Source of the DNA: Hymenobacter caeli
Lineage (GTDB): Bacteria > Bacteroidota > Bacteroidia > Cytophagales > Hymenobacteraceae
Direction of reading: 5' to 3'
Length of the DNA stretch: 64,000 nucleotides
Assembly (NCBI RefSeq): GCF_013294115.1
Contig: NZ_JABSNP010000009.1
Span: forward strand, 124,001 to 188,000
A program made the position numbers and the translations under genes. The notes under the pieces are model-generated. The model worked only from the letters and a program-made list of their open reading frames with translations. It ran no database searches and was not told where the DNA came from. Positions 28,142 through 36,426 of the stretch are shown piece by piece. The first letter of the stretch is position 1, and each line of letters starts with the position of its first letter.

Positions 28142-28864
28142 ATGTCCTCCCTTCCCGCCGACCCCGCCTTCCGCCGGCCCGACCTGCTGCGCCTCGACTA
28201 CGACACCTACCGGGCCCTGCCGGCCATTGCCAACTCCGACCTCTCGCGCCTGCGCGACGCCCTCGACGGCCGCCCCCCGCGCACCGACGGCGGCAACTCC
28301 GGGGCCCTCAGCTTCGGCACCGCCTTCCACACCGCCCTGCTCGAACCCACCGACTACCAGCCCGGCCAGCCCGGCCTGAACGACACGCTGGTCTGGTGGC
28401 TGGTGGAGGGCGTGAAGCTCAACGCCGAGTTGAACCGCCTGCTCGAAGCCGGCACGCCCGAGCCCAGCGTGCTCTTCACCGAGCCCCAGACCGGCACCCT
28501 CTGCAAGCTGCGCGCCGACTTGGTGGTGGACGTGCCCGGCGAGCCCTACACCGTCGTCGACTTCAAAACCACCAGCGCCCGCGACGCCGACCACTTCCGC
28601 TGGCAGTGCTCGGCCTACGACTACGACCGCCAGGCCGCCTTCTACACCGATGCGCTGGGGGCCGGGCGGTTCTTGCTGGTGGGCGTGCAAAAAGCAGAGC
28701 CCTTCGGCGTATTTCCCCTCGAAGTAACCGACCAGCTGCTGGCCGAGGGCCGCGAGAAATACCAGCGCCTGTTGCGCCTGCTGCGGGCCCCCGCCACTGC
28801 GCCCGCCTACCGCGCCGAGGCCGTGCAAGCCGCCGTGGAGGCCCTGGGCCTGGGCCACGACTAA
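28142..28864 (+). CDS. PD-(D/E)XK nuclease-like protein
   Basis: A 240-residue protein with the core of RecB/RecE-like PD-(D/E)XK nucleases: LSFGTAFHTALLEP (motif with the first His/Glu region), CKLRADLVVD (first Asp), TVVDFKTTSA (D-x-K) and the downstream YDYDRQAAFYTDAL (Gln motif). Such domains occur in phage and plasmid exonucleases that load recombinases (VRR/DUF3799 type). No phage or recombinase gene is near, so it looks like an isolated chromosomal copy. ATG at 28142 is chosen because an in-frame upstream start adds only unrelated residues. Substrate and role are unknown. Confidence 0.7.
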   Translation: MSSLPADPAFRRPDLLRLDYDTYRALPAIANSDLSRLRDALDGRPPRTDGGNSGALSFGTAFHTALLEPTDYQPGQPGLNDTLVWWLVEGVKLNAELNRLLEAGTPEPSVLFTEPQTGTLCKLRADLVVDVPGEPYTVVDFKTTSARDADHFRWQCSAYDYDRQAAFYTDALGAGRFLLVGVQKAEPFGVFPLEVTDQLLAEGREKYQRLLRLLRAPATAPAYRAEAVQAAVEALGLGHD

Positions 28865-28892
28865 ACAAAAAAGCCCACCAGGCTACTCCCTT

Positions 28893-28925
28893 GGGGCCGC
28901 GACGCACTGGCTGCGTCGCGGCCCC
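28893..28925 (+). terminator. Perfect 14-bp GC hairpin after nuclease gene
   Basis: GGGGCCGCGACGCA pairs perfectly with TGCGTCGCGGCCCC around CTGGC. It lies 28 bases past the stop of the nuclease-like gene. No U-tract follows, so it may be a pause/stability hairpin and not a classic terminator. Confidence 0.5.
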
Positions 28926-28969
28926 GTGCGTTTGGGCCAAGCCTATGGCCCGGGCGAGGCCATCCATAA

Positions 28970-29179
28970 AAGGAAATAATAGTTAACTTTTTATTGTAAA
29001 AGTTATAAAAAATATTTTTGAGTTAGTAATACACTTTCTTCTTTTATCGGTAAAAAATACTGTTCATCTAGATTTTATGGTCATTAGTCGTGCAATATTC
29101 ACTTTATTTGCAAAATGTTTCAAGTTTTATGAACCGGATATAATATAATTTGTATTCGAATTTTATCTCTTCTTATTAT
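28970..29179 (+). promoter_or_regulatory. AT-rich promoter region of the T9SS protein gene
   Basis: About 200 bases of strongly AT-rich DNA in an otherwise GC-rich window, directly upstream of the start at 29180. It contains several TTTG words (for example TATTTTTGAG and TATTTGC), as in Bacteroidota promoters. I cannot assign a single start site. Confidence 0.4.
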
Positions 29180-31594
29180 ATGAAAAAAACGCTTACTCAG
29201 TGGCTTATTCCAACGCTTTTGCTCTGCCTCACCAGTTGGTCGGGCCGGGCGCAATACTTATTTAAGGACGCGCCCGACGTCAACTCCAACGGGCTGGGGC
29301 CCTACACCCAGAACTTCGATGCGCTGGCCGGCACCAAGGCCCTTTTCAACAGCAACGTCACCCTGCCGGGCGTGTACGCCCGGTTCACGCTCGACGGCTC
29401 CCCGACGGAGTATGAGTCCTCAACCCGCGGCTCGGGTGCCCAGGCCAAGCTGGGCCCCAACAACGGTTCGGAGGGCCCCAACCCCGTCAGCAGCGTGGAC
29501 GCGGACGGCACCCCGCACGGGGCCGCCTGGTACCACTTCGGCCAGGACGGGGGCACCGACCGGGCCCTGGGCGGCATTGCCTCCACCAACGTGGCGGCGG
29601 GCAAGGGCTACGTGGGCATCCGGCTGAAAAACGCTTCCAGCAAAGTGATTAAAAACCTGGAGGTGATGTACGCCATGGAGCAGTGGTACAACTCCAGCAA
29701 AACCCAGGCCGCCAACGTGACCGTGGACTACCAGCGGGCCACGACCGGCATCACGTCGCTGGTGGCGGGCACCTGGACGCCCATTGCCGCGCTCGGCGTG
29801 GCGGCCCCGTCCACTTCCACGGCCATTGCCCCGCTCAACGGCAACGCCGCCACCAACCGGCGCGTGATGCAGTACACCCTGGTGGGCCTGAACCTGGCCG
29901 CGGGCGAGGAAATCATGATTCGCTTCGGCTACGTGTTCAACTCGGGCACCAACGGCAACGGCCTGAGCATCGACGACGTGGCCATCACCCCGGAAACGAA
30001 CATCTTCTACTCGTCGGCCGCCGACGCTGCCGCCCTGAACGCGCTGGCCAGCTGGGGCACCAACGCCGACGGCACGGGCCCGCACCCGCTCAACCTCACC
30101 ACCGACAACACCACGTACTACGTGCAGGGCACCACGACGCTCCTCAACCGCCTCGGCGCGGGTGCGTGGGCGGTGAGCGGGGCCAACTCGAAGATCATCG
30201 TGGGCACGCCCACCGTGCCGGCCACGCTCTACGTGGGGCCCGCCGCCGCCACGCAGGGCACCGTGGACGTGGGCCCGGGCTCGACGCTGCAAATCGCGCA
30301 GGCCAGCGGCACCTTTGCCCTGGGGGCCCTCAACCCCACCAGCACGGTGGAATACCTGAGCGCCGCCGCGCCCCAAAGCGTGAGCGGCGGCAGCTACGGC
30401 ACCCTCCGGCTGACGGGCCTGGGCCCCAAAAACCTGGCGGGCCCCGCTTTGGTGGGCACCGCCCTGGCGTTTGATGCCCTGGCGGCCGCCCCGCTGGCCC
30501 TCAACGACAACGACTTGCTGCTGCTGAAAGGGGCCGCCCTCACGGGCCCGGCCGTGGCCGGCACGCTGTTCGTGACCAACGGCCGGGGCAGCCTGCGCCG
30601 CACCGTGAGCAGCGACGGCGTGGGCGTGCTGTTTCCGGTGGGCACCGCGGCCGGCACCTACACCCCGGCCACCCTGAGCCAGACCGCCGCCCAGTCGGAG
30701 GATACCTACAGCGTGCGGGTGGCCGACAACGCGTACCCCGGCTACGACGCCACGGGCACCGGCGCGGGCCCCGCGGTGGCCACCCAAATCGTGAAGAAAA
30801 CCTGGCTCGTGGCCGAAGAAGTGCCCGGCAGTTCCAGCATCACCCTCGGCCTGCAGTGGAGTGCCGCCGATGCCAGCCCCGATTTCCTGACCGCCTCGGC
30901 CCACGTGAACCACTACTACAACGGGGCCTGGGATACGTACAACGCCACCCTGGGGGCCGCTGCGGGCACCGGGGCCGGCGCGTGGGCGGTGGCGCGGCCC
31001 GGCATCACCAGCTTCTCGCCGTTCGCCGTGTCGTCGCGCCCCACCGGGGCCCTGCCCGTTGAGCTGACCAGCTTCGCGGCCCAGCGCAGCGGGGCGGCCG
31101 TGGCCTGCGCCTGGGCCACGGCCAGCGAAAAAAACAGCCGTTCTTTCGCCGTGGAGCGCAGCGCCGACGGCCGCACGTTCGGGGCCCTGGGCGTGGTGGC
31201 CGCCGCCGGCACCAGCAGCGGCCCCCGCGCCTACCGCTTTGCCGACGAGCACCCGCTGCCGGGCCTGGCCTACTATCGCCTGCGCCAAATCGACCTCGAC
31301 GGCACCGAGGCGTTCTCGCCAGTGGTGACCGTGGCGGCCCCGGCCGTAGCGGGCCCGCCGGTGGTGGTGCCCAACCCGGGCACGGGCCAGTTCGCGGTGC
31401 TGCGGGCCGATGGCCAGCCCCTGGCCGGCGCGGGCGTGGTGCGCAACGCCCTGGGGGCCGTGGTGCTGCGCCTGCCGGAGCCCGGGGCCACCGGCCCCGC
31501 CGCGTTCGACCTGAGCGGCCAGCCGGCGGGCCTGTACCTGTTGCAGCTGCAAACCCCCACCGGCCTGCAAACCTTGCGCGTGGTTAAGCGCTGA
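29180..31594 (+). CDS. Large secreted protein with T9SS type A sorting domain
   Basis: An 804-residue protein of unknown role. It has a signal peptide (1-24, LTSWSGRAQ), an N-terminal domain starting YTQNFDALAGT and containing YVGIRLKNASSKVIKNLEV and GNGLSIDDVAI, as seen in many Bacteroidota surface proteins, low-complexity Ala/Gly/Thr-rich beta repeats in the middle, a SPFAVSSRP-to-LPVELTSFAAQR linker usual before T9SS tails, and the sorting domain (about 735-804, VVPNPGTGQFAV and GLYLLQLQTPTG). ATG at 29180 is chosen for the signal peptide; it lies behind an AT-rich promoter region. Surface display or secretion is inferred. Confidence 0.82.
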   Translation: MKKTLTQWLIPTLLLCLTSWSGRAQYLFKDAPDVNSNGLGPYTQNFDALAGTKALFNSNVTLPGVYARFTLDGSPTEYESSTRGSGAQAKLGPNNGSEGPNPVSSVDADGTPHGAAWYHFGQDGGTDRALGGIASTNVAAGKGYVGIRLKNASSKVIKNLEVMYAMEQWYNSSKTQAANVTVDYQRATTGITSLVAGTWTPIAALGVAAPSTSTAIAPLNGNAATNRRVMQYTLVGLNLAAGEEIMIRFGYVFNSGTNGNGLSIDDVAITPETNIFYSSAADAAALNALASWGTNADGTGPHPLNLTTDNTTYYVQGTTTLLNRLGAGAWAVSGANSKIIVGTPTVPATLYVGPAAATQGTVDVGPGSTLQIAQASGTFALGALNPTSTVEYLSAAAPQSVSGGSYGTLRLTGLGPKNLAGPALVGTALAFDALAAAPLALNDNDLLLLKGAALTGPAVAGTLFVTNGRGSLRRTVSSDGVGVLFPVGTAAGTYTPATLSQTAAQSEDTYSVRVADNAYPGYDATGTGAGPAVATQIVKKTWLVAEEVPGSSSITLGLQWSAADASPDFLTASAHVNHYYNGAWDTYNATLGAAAGTGAGAWAVARPGITSFSPFAVSSRPTGALPVELTSFAAQRSGAAVACAWATASEKNSRSFAVERSADGRTFGALGVVAAAGTSSGPRAYRFADEHPLPGLAYYRLRQIDLDGTEAFSPVVTVAAPAVAGPPVVVPNPGTGQFAVLRADGQPLAGAGVVRNALGAVVLRLPEPGATGPAAFDLSGQPAGLYLLQLQTPTGLQTLRVVKR

Positions 31595-31624
31595 GAAGCT
31601 TCTGTTTGCCAGCCTTCGCGCAGC

Positions 31625-31706
31625 GTAGCGGCGCATGCCAGCGGCTCGGGTTTGAACGTCGCCTCTGCGCATCGTTCAAGCTCGAACTGCCAGGGTGCGC
31701 CGCTAC
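31625..31706. repeat. Imperfect palindromic element, family 3
   Basis: GTAGCGGCGC at 31625 pairs with GCGCCGCTAC ending at 31706, with imperfect pairing continuing inside (GCCAG...TTTGAACG against CGTTCAAG...CTGCC). It lies 30 bases past the T9SS gene stop. Confidence 0.6.
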
Positions 31707-31732
31707 CTCGTTTTAGGGATTAAAAATTCGGG

Positions 31733-31873
31733 TGGTGGTCTAAAACGGGGTGGTCCGGCGAATTGCCCGAAGGGCTTCGTTGGGCCACTCTTATCCTTGG
31801 GCAGGGGCCCGTTCAATCGCCAGAGTGGCCCGACGACTAGAAAAGCCGCTGGACCCACCCCATTTTGGACCAC
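31733..31873. repeat. Palindromic repeat element, family 2, copy 2
   Basis: A diverged copy of the 27552-27652 element (shared TGGTCCGGCGA, GGGCCACTC and CAGAGTGGCCCGACGAC). Here outer arms GGTGGTCTAAAACGGGG and CCCCATTTTGGACCACC extend the pairing. The remaining bases to 31988 show no gene. Confidence 0.75.
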
Positions 31874-31988
31874 CAAAATTCGCCAGAACTGCTGCTAGGC
31901 ACCGAAGCCCGGCATTTTATTCACCAACCCGCACCATCAAGTTCATAGCACTAGCACGGCGAACGGATTCCGGATTGCTAACAAGCCG

Positions 31989-32984
31989 CTAAATCGAGTC
32001 CAGGCCCTCGGCGGCCAGCTCGCGCAGCACTTCGCGCAGGCCCGCGGTTTCGCGCAGCTGCTGGCCCACTTGCTGCACGTACTCGGCCTCGGCCCGCAGG
32101 TCGCGCTTGATTTGGCGCAGCTCCAGCTCGCGCTTTTTGCCCGTGGCGGCGCTGGCCAGGCCATCGGAGCCGTATTGCAGCGCGTTGAGCTGGTTTTTAA
32201 GGTCGATTTGCTGGCGGTGCAGGGCCTGGGTGTACTCGATGAGCACGTCGGCATCGGCCGCGTCGGCGTGGGCCGAGTCGGCCATCAGTTGCAGCAGGGC
32301 GTAAAGGTCGCCGGTCTCGTAAGCGGCCGTTATTTCCTGCATCAGCTCGGTTTTGGCGCGCTGCTGGGCGGGGTCGCGCTCCAGGTCGGGGTGGTGGGTG
32401 CGGGCGAGCTGGCGGTACACGGTTTTGGCGCTGGTTTGCAGCCGCTGCTGGTCGGCGCGGGCAGCCAGGGTAGTGGCCTCGGCCAGGCGCTGGGCCCGGG
32501 CCTGCTGGCGGGCCTGGGCTGCCTGCTCCTGGGCCGAAGGGGGCGGGGCGGGGGCCCCGGCGGGGGCTTCAGCCGGGGCCCCCGCCGGGCGCGGCGCGGC
32601 GTATTTGGCCACCATCGCCGCCTCGTCCTCCCCGAACCGCGCGATGAGGGCCCCGGCGTTGCCCACGATGAACTGGGCAATCTGCTGCTCCTCCAGGCGG
32701 CTGAAGTAGGGCGTCAGCAGGGCCCCTTCCAGCGGCGCGTACAGCGCCCGCCGGGCCGCTACTACGGCCGCCGCCGCGGGCCCCACCTGCTGCCAGTAGC
32801 GCTGGCGGGCCGCGGCGCGGGCTTCCTGCGCCGCCTGCACCTGCGCCCGCAGCCCCTCCAGCGCCAGCAGCGCCCGCCGAAACGCGGCCTGGGCCAGGCT
32901 GCCCGGCGCGCAGGCCTCGGCCAGGGTGACGGGCACGCGCACCGGCGCGGGTAGGGCATGAGTGGAGGCGGTGAGTTTTTTCAT
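31989..32984 (-). CDS. J-domain protein
   Basis: A 331-residue protein with a J-domain-like segment in its second half (KTVYRQLARTHHPDLERD, with the HPD tripeptide, then MQEITAAYETGDLYALLQL), preceded by a long Ala/Arg/Gln-rich helical region (about 40-200) and followed by a coiled-coil C-terminus (QIDLKNQLNALQ to EYVQQVGQQLRE). J-domains stimulate DnaK ATPase. ATG at 32984 is chosen, as the extension upstream is antisense to the deacetylase-like gene. The deacetylase-like gene starts 30 bases upstream on the same strand, so co-transcription is likely. Confidence 0.75.
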   Translation of the reverse strand: MKKLTASTHALPAPVRVPVTLAEACAPGSLAQAAFRRALLALEGLRAQVQAAQEARAAARQRYWQQVGPAAAAVVAARRALYAPLEGALLTPYFSRLEEQQIAQFIVGNAGALIARFGEDEAAMVAKYAAPRPAGAPAEAPAGAPAPPPSAQEQAAQARQQARAQRLAEATTLAARADQQRLQTSAKTVYRQLARTHHPDLERDPAQQRAKTELMQEITAAYETGDLYALLQLMADSAHADAADADVLIEYTQALHRQQIDLKNQLNALQYGSDGLASAATGKKRELELRQIKRDLRAEAEYVQQVGQQLRETAGLREVLRELAAEGLDSI

Positions 32985-33013
32985 GGCAACGGCAGCGGGT
33001 AAATAACGCCTAG

Positions 33014-33916
33014 CTACGGCCAAAGGTTGAACGCCACCCGAAACGTGTTGCAGTGCGCGTCCACGATGTCGGCCAGCCGCTCGGAGTAGCCGCCGCCCAT
33101 GCTCACGGCCACCGGCAGGGCCCGGGCGCGGCACAGGCCCAACACCAACTCGTCGCGCTGCTGGCAGCCGGCGGGCGTCAGGGCCAGCTTGCCCAGCTTG
33201 TCGGTGGCCAGCACGTCCACCCCCGCTTGGTAGAAGACAAAGTCTGGCCGCACGCGGTCCACCAGGGGCCCCAGCGTGTCGGATAAAATGCGCAGATACT
33301 CCGCATCGCCGGTGCCCAGCGCCAGCGGAATATCCAGATCGGAGTGTTCCTTGCGCAGCGGGTAGTTGGCCCCGGCGTGCATCGAAAACGTGAACACCCG
33401 CGGCTCGGCGCGGAAAAGGGCGGCCATACCGTCGCCCTGGTGCACGTCCAAATCCACGACGAGCACCTGCCGGGCCAGCCCGTGCGCCAGCAGGTGCGCG
33501 GCGGCAATGGCTTGGTCGTTGAGCACGCAAAACCCCTCGCCGCGGTCGGCAAAGGCGTGGTGGGTGCCGCCGGCCAGGTTCAGCCCGATGCCGTGTTGCA
33601 AGGCCCCCAGTGCCGATTGCAGCGTGCCCGCGCTGCTGCTCAGCGAGCGGCGCACCAGCTGCGGGCTCTGCGGCAGCCCCAGATTGCGCACCTCGCGGGC
33701 CGAGAGCTGCAAGTCGCGCACCCGGTGCCAGTAATCGGTGGTGTGCACCCGCAGCACGTCGGCCTCGGCGCACAGCCCGGGCTCGTAAAAATCTTCCGGC
33801 GCGGCCACGCCCTGCCACAGCAGCTGCTCCCGGATCAGGGCGTATTTGGCGATGGGAAAGCGGTGCCCGGCGGGCAAATCCAGCGTGTAGTGGTCGGAAG
33901 TGGCAAGGCGCGGCAT
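33014..33916 (-). CDS. Histone-deacetylase-like amidohydrolase
   Basis: A 300-residue arginase/deacetylase-fold zinc enzyme of the class II HDAC type. Metal and active-site motifs are present: GGTHHAFADRGEGFCVLND, VVDLDVHQGDGMA (Asp and His zinc ligands), FYQAGVDVLATDKLG and SMGGGYSERL. In bacteria such proteins act on acetylated small amines or proteins; the substrate here is unknown. ATG at 33916 (MPRLATSDHYTL) is used. It is followed by the J-domain gene and is divergent from the Ro60 region. Confidence 0.9.
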   Translation of the reverse strand: MPRLATSDHYTLDLPAGHRFPIAKYALIREQLLWQGVAAPEDFYEPGLCAEADVLRVHTTDYWHRVRDLQLSAREVRNLGLPQSPQLVRRSLSSSAGTLQSALGALQHGIGLNLAGGTHHAFADRGEGFCVLNDQAIAAAHLLAHGLARQVLVVDLDVHQGDGMAALFRAEPRVFTFSMHAGANYPLRKEHSDLDIPLALGTGDAEYLRILSDTLGPLVDRVRPDFVFYQAGVDVLATDKLGKLALTPAGCQQRDELVLGLCRARALPVAVSMGGGYSERLADIVDAHCNTFRVAFNLWP

Positions 33917-34113
33917 TGGGGCCCTTAAACGGGGTGCGTAAAATAAGGAACAATGTAAAGGTAACCCGGCCGCTTCCGGGTTGGTACAACATTCTGGTGA
34001 CGTAACCAGATTAAAAGCAATATGAAATTGTATTGAGTTAGTCGCGCTCAATTCCGGCAAACGCTAATTATTATTCGGCGAAATAAATTTATTTTAAAAT
34101 ATTTTAGAAATTA

Positions 34114-34145
34114 TTTGCGCAATTAGAATTAATGTCTAACCTTTG
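34114..34145 (+). promoter_or_regulatory. Candidate Bacteroidota promoter
   Basis: TTTG at 34114-34117, then 19 bases, then TAACCTTTG at 34137-34145. This fits the TTTG / TAnnTTTG pattern, with one extra base in the -7 word. Transcription would begin about 34151, just before the structured segment at 34158. The preceding 60 bases are AT-rich. Confidence 0.45.
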
Positions 34146-34157
34146 TCGCACCAAAAG

Positions 34158-34243
34158 CAAACAGCCATGTACCGCCACCTGACACTCACCAGCAATTCGG
34201 ATAAGACGCAGCCAGAACGGCTGTTTCTGCTCGGTACGTTTGC
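34158..34243 (+). ncRNA. Candidate structured RNA or leader before Ro60 gene
   Basis: GCAAAC (34158-34163) pairs with GTTTGC (34238-34243) and GTACCG (34169-34174) with CGGTAC (34232-34237), leaving a 6-base bulge. Inside, CAGCC/GGCTG makes a hairpin at 34209-34223. A short frame overlaps it (next entry). A promoter candidate precedes it and an intrinsic terminator follows, so a short independent transcript is plausible. It lacks the TGCCGTAG motif of the Y-like RNAs. Confidence 0.45.
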
Positions 34244-34247
34244 CTGA
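34167..34247 (+). CDS. Possible 26-residue leader peptide
   Basis: ATG at 34167 encodes MYRHLTLTSNSDKTQPERL, then FLLGTFA and stop. It lies between a promoter candidate and an intrinsic terminator, the layout of a leader peptide or short expressed peptide. There is no homologue I recognise, and it overlaps a structured RNA candidate, so it could be chance. Confidence 0.25.
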   Translation: MYRHLTLTSNSDKTQPERLFLLGTFA

Positions 34248-34301
34248 TTTCAGCCCCGCTGAAACCCGACACCGCCCGAGCCCATAACGCTCGGGTTTTT
34301 T
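34248..34301 (+). terminator. Intrinsic terminator, with preceding small hairpin
   Basis: TTTCAG/CTGAAA forms a small stem just after the short frame. It is followed by CCCGAGC (34275-34281) pairing with GCTCGGG (34289-34295) and TTTTTT. This is a good rho-independent terminator 370 bases before the Ro60 gene. Confidence 0.8.
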
Positions 34302-34380
34302 GTTGTTAGCCGGTTATCAACCGCTTACCCATTCAATCCATGCATCCACGCCGCCCCAGTTGCCTGCCCCAGCCTTCCCA

Positions 34381-34544
34381 GCGCCGGCCCGATCGTGGCC
34401 AGCTGAACCGGCGCGACCGTGCTTTTCTCTTTTCCTGGCTGCGCTGATAATCCGGCGCAAATCACGCGAAACAGCAGAGCCCGGTCCACTAAAACCGGGC
34501 TTTTTCGTGTCGTTTATTCTCAAATAAAACCCGGTTTTATTTGC
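34381..34544 (+). terminator. Cluster of hairpins and second terminator upstream of Ro60 gene
   Basis: GCGCCGG/CCGGCGC (34381-34414) and TGCGC/GCGCA (about 34439-34458) are followed by AGCCCGGT/ACCGGGCT (34478-34501) with TTTTT, an intrinsic terminator. A further palindrome with AAATAAAA/TTTTATTT arms lies at 34524-34544. The segment may be another short RNA gene or an attenuating leader of the Ro60 operon. Confidence 0.5.
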
Positions 34545-34668
34545 CAGGAAAAAGTGCGTCCAATCGAAACTAACAATTAATTCCGCCGCAATAAAACGAC
34601 CCGCTGGAATAAATAATTGAAAAATATCTACTCCGTTTCCTGCCCTTAATCCTTCAATAATTCCCACC

Positions 34669-36195
34669 ATGCGCTTCAACTTCTTCTCCCGCGCCGCCGC
34701 CCCCGTGGTGAACCACGAAGGGGCCCCGGCCTTCGCCCTCACGCCGCAAATGGAGCTGTACGCGGCCGTGGCCACGGCCGCGCTCAGCGACCAGTTCTAC
34801 GAAAAAGCCGACGTGCGCTTGCTGCGCTTGCGGGCCCTGGTAGCCGCCAACGAGCCGCTGTTTGTGGCGCGGCTGGCGGTGTACGCCCGCGAGCACCTGC
34901 ACTTGCGCTCGGTGCCCCTAGTGCTGTGCGTGGAACTGGCCCGCCACCACCGCGGCGACGGCCTCGTGAGCCGCTTGGTGGCCCGCGTGGTGCAGCGCCC
35001 CGACGAAATCACGGAGCTGCTGGCTTGCTACGCCCAGGCCAACGGCCGCAGCGGCCCCAAAACCCTCCACCGCCTCTCCAAGCAGCTGCAAAAAGGCTTG
35101 GCGCTCAGCTTCAACCGGTTCGACGGCTACCAGCTGGCCAAGTACGACCGCGAAGGGGCCGTGCGCCTGCGCGATGCGCTCTTTTTGGTGCACCCGCCTG
35201 CGAAAGACGCGGCCCAGCAAGCCCTGTTCGACCAGTTGGTGCGCGGCGAGCTGCCCACGCCCTACACCTGGGAAACCGAGCTGTCGGCCGCCGGCCAGCG
35301 CGCCTACGCCACCGAGGCCGACCGGCACGCGGCCATCCGCACCACCTGGGAGGCCCTGATTACCAGTGGCAAGCTGGGCTACATGGCCCTGCTGCGCAAC
35401 CTGCGCAATATCCTCGCCGCCGATGTGTCGGCGGTGGCCCTGGCGCAGGTGGAGGCCACCCTGGCCGACGCCCAAGCCGTGGCGCGGAGCAAGCAGCTGC
35501 CGTTCCGTTTCCTGGCCGCCTACCGCGAGGTGAAGGCCCTGCCCGGCGGCCGCGTGGCGGGGGTGCTCACGGCCCTGGAAACGGCCCTGGCGCACAGCGC
35601 GGCCAACCTGCCCGGCTTCGGCCCCGCCACCCGCGTGGTGGTGGCCTGCGACGTGTCGGGCTCGATGCAGCAACCCATTTCGGCGCGCAGCAAAGTGCTG
35701 CTCTACGACGTGGGCCTGGTGCTGGGCATGTTGCTGCACAGCCGCTGCCAGCACGTGGTGGCCGGCATGTTCGGCAACACCTGGAAGCGGGTGGCGCTGC
35801 CCCGGGGCCCCGTGCTGCGCAACGTGGAGGAGTTCTACCGCCGCGAAGGCGAGGTGGGCTACGCCACCAACGGCTACCTGGTGGTGCAGGACCTGCGCCA
35901 GCGCCGCGAGGCGGTGGACAAGGTGATGATTTTCACCGACTGCCAGCTCTGGAACAGCCAGTGGGACAGCAGCAACTCGCTGGCCCGGGAATGGGCCGAA
36001 TACCGCCGCACCGTGGCCCCCCACGCCCGCCTCTACCTCTTCGACCTGGCCGGCCACGGCACGGCCCCGCTCGAAGTGCGCCCCGAGCACGGCGTGGCCC
36101 TCGTCGCCGGCTGGTCCGACAAAGTGTTCGACGTGCTGGTGGCCCTGGACAACGGCGGCTCGGCCCTCACCGAAATCGAAAAAATTGAATTGTAA
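34669..36195 (+). CDS. rsr: Ro60/TROVE-domain RNA-binding protein
   Basis: A 508-residue bacterial Ro60 orthologue. The N-terminal HEAT-repeat TROVE ring (about 20-315) binds single-stranded ends of misfolded RNA in its hole and Y RNA on its outer surface. The C-terminal von Willebrand A domain (about 320-500) keeps its MIDAS: D328-S330-S332 in CDVSGSM, T400 in YATNGY and D424 in FTDCQLW. Ro60 works with Y RNA as RNA chaperone and, with exonucleases such as PNPase, in RNA decay after stress. It heads a + strand locus with eight Y-like RNAs, a PcfJ-like gene and rtcB. The first Y-like RNA begins 50 bases past the stop, so it is probably on the same transcript. Confidence 0.95.
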   Translation: MRFNFFSRAAAPVVNHEGAPAFALTPQMELYAAVATAALSDQFYEKADVRLLRLRALVAANEPLFVARLAVYAREHLHLRSVPLVLCVELARHHRGDGLVSRLVARVVQRPDEITELLACYAQANGRSGPKTLHRLSKQLQKGLALSFNRFDGYQLAKYDREGAVRLRDALFLVHPPAKDAAQQALFDQLVRGELPTPYTWETELSAAGQRAYATEADRHAAIRTTWEALITSGKLGYMALLRNLRNILAADVSAVALAQVEATLADAQAVARSKQLPFRFLAAYREVKALPGGRVAGVLTALETALAHSAANLPGFGPATRVVVACDVSGSMQQPISARSKVLLYDVGLVLGMLLHSRCQHVVAGMFGNTWKRVALPRGPVLRNVEEFYRREGEVGYATNGYLVVQDLRQRREAVDKVMIFTDCQLWNSQWDSSNSLAREWAEYRRTVAPHARLYLFDLAGHGTAPLEVRPEHGVALVAGWSDKVFDVLVALDNGGSALTEIEKIEL

Positions 36196-36206
36196 ACCTG
36201 TTAAAA

Positions 36207-36239
36207 GCGGCCGGGCATTAAAGCGGAACCCCCGGCCGC
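36207..36239 (+). other. Strong hairpin between Ro60 stop and first Y-like RNA
   Basis: GCGGCCGGG (36207-36215) pairs perfectly with CCCGGCCGC (36231-36239). There is no U-tract, so it looks like a processing or stability element separating the mRNA from the RNA array. Confidence 0.5.
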
Positions 36240-36244
36240 CGCGG

Positions 36245-36352
36245 CGCAAGGTGCCGTAGGCGGGCCTTACTTCGCCGGTGCCGGGCGGGCCGCCGCGGCG
36301 GCGGGAGTTCGATTCCCCTCATCCTGTGGGTCCGCCATTCGTTGCCCTTGTT
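36245..36352 (+). ncRNA. Y-like RNA 1 (partial tRNA-like domain)
   Basis: Outer stem CAAGG/CCTTG (36247-36251, 36346-36350), conserved internal loop TGCCGTAG (36252-36259) against CATTCGTTG (36336-36344), inner stem GCGGGCC/GGTCCGC, then TTACTTCG. A T-arm-like element GGGAG-TTCGATT-CCCCT is present at 36303-36319, but I see no D-arm, so the tRNA mimic is incomplete. About 108 nt. Confidence 0.75.
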
Positions 36353-36375
36353 TACCCCGAATTAATTAATAAAAT

Positions 36376-36426
36376 GCGGCCCTGGGAATGACTTATTTAA
36401 TTGTTAAAGCGGCCGTCATTCCCAGG
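36376..36426 (+). terminator. 12-bp hairpin after Y-like RNA 1
   Basis: CCTGGGAATGAC (36381-36392) pairs perfectly with GTCATTCCCAGG (36415-36426) around an AT-rich loop. It is followed by TTAATTTC. It may end or punctuate the Ro60/RNA 1 transcript. The following 130 bases are AT-rich (TCAATAA/TTATTGA palindrome at 36511-36525) and could hold a promoter for the rest of the array. Confidence 0.5.

Noticed and set aside
34300..34527. A 75-codon frame upstream of the Ro60 gene
   Set aside because: It runs through several hairpins and a terminator, is Pro/Ala-rich without any motif and has no start context.
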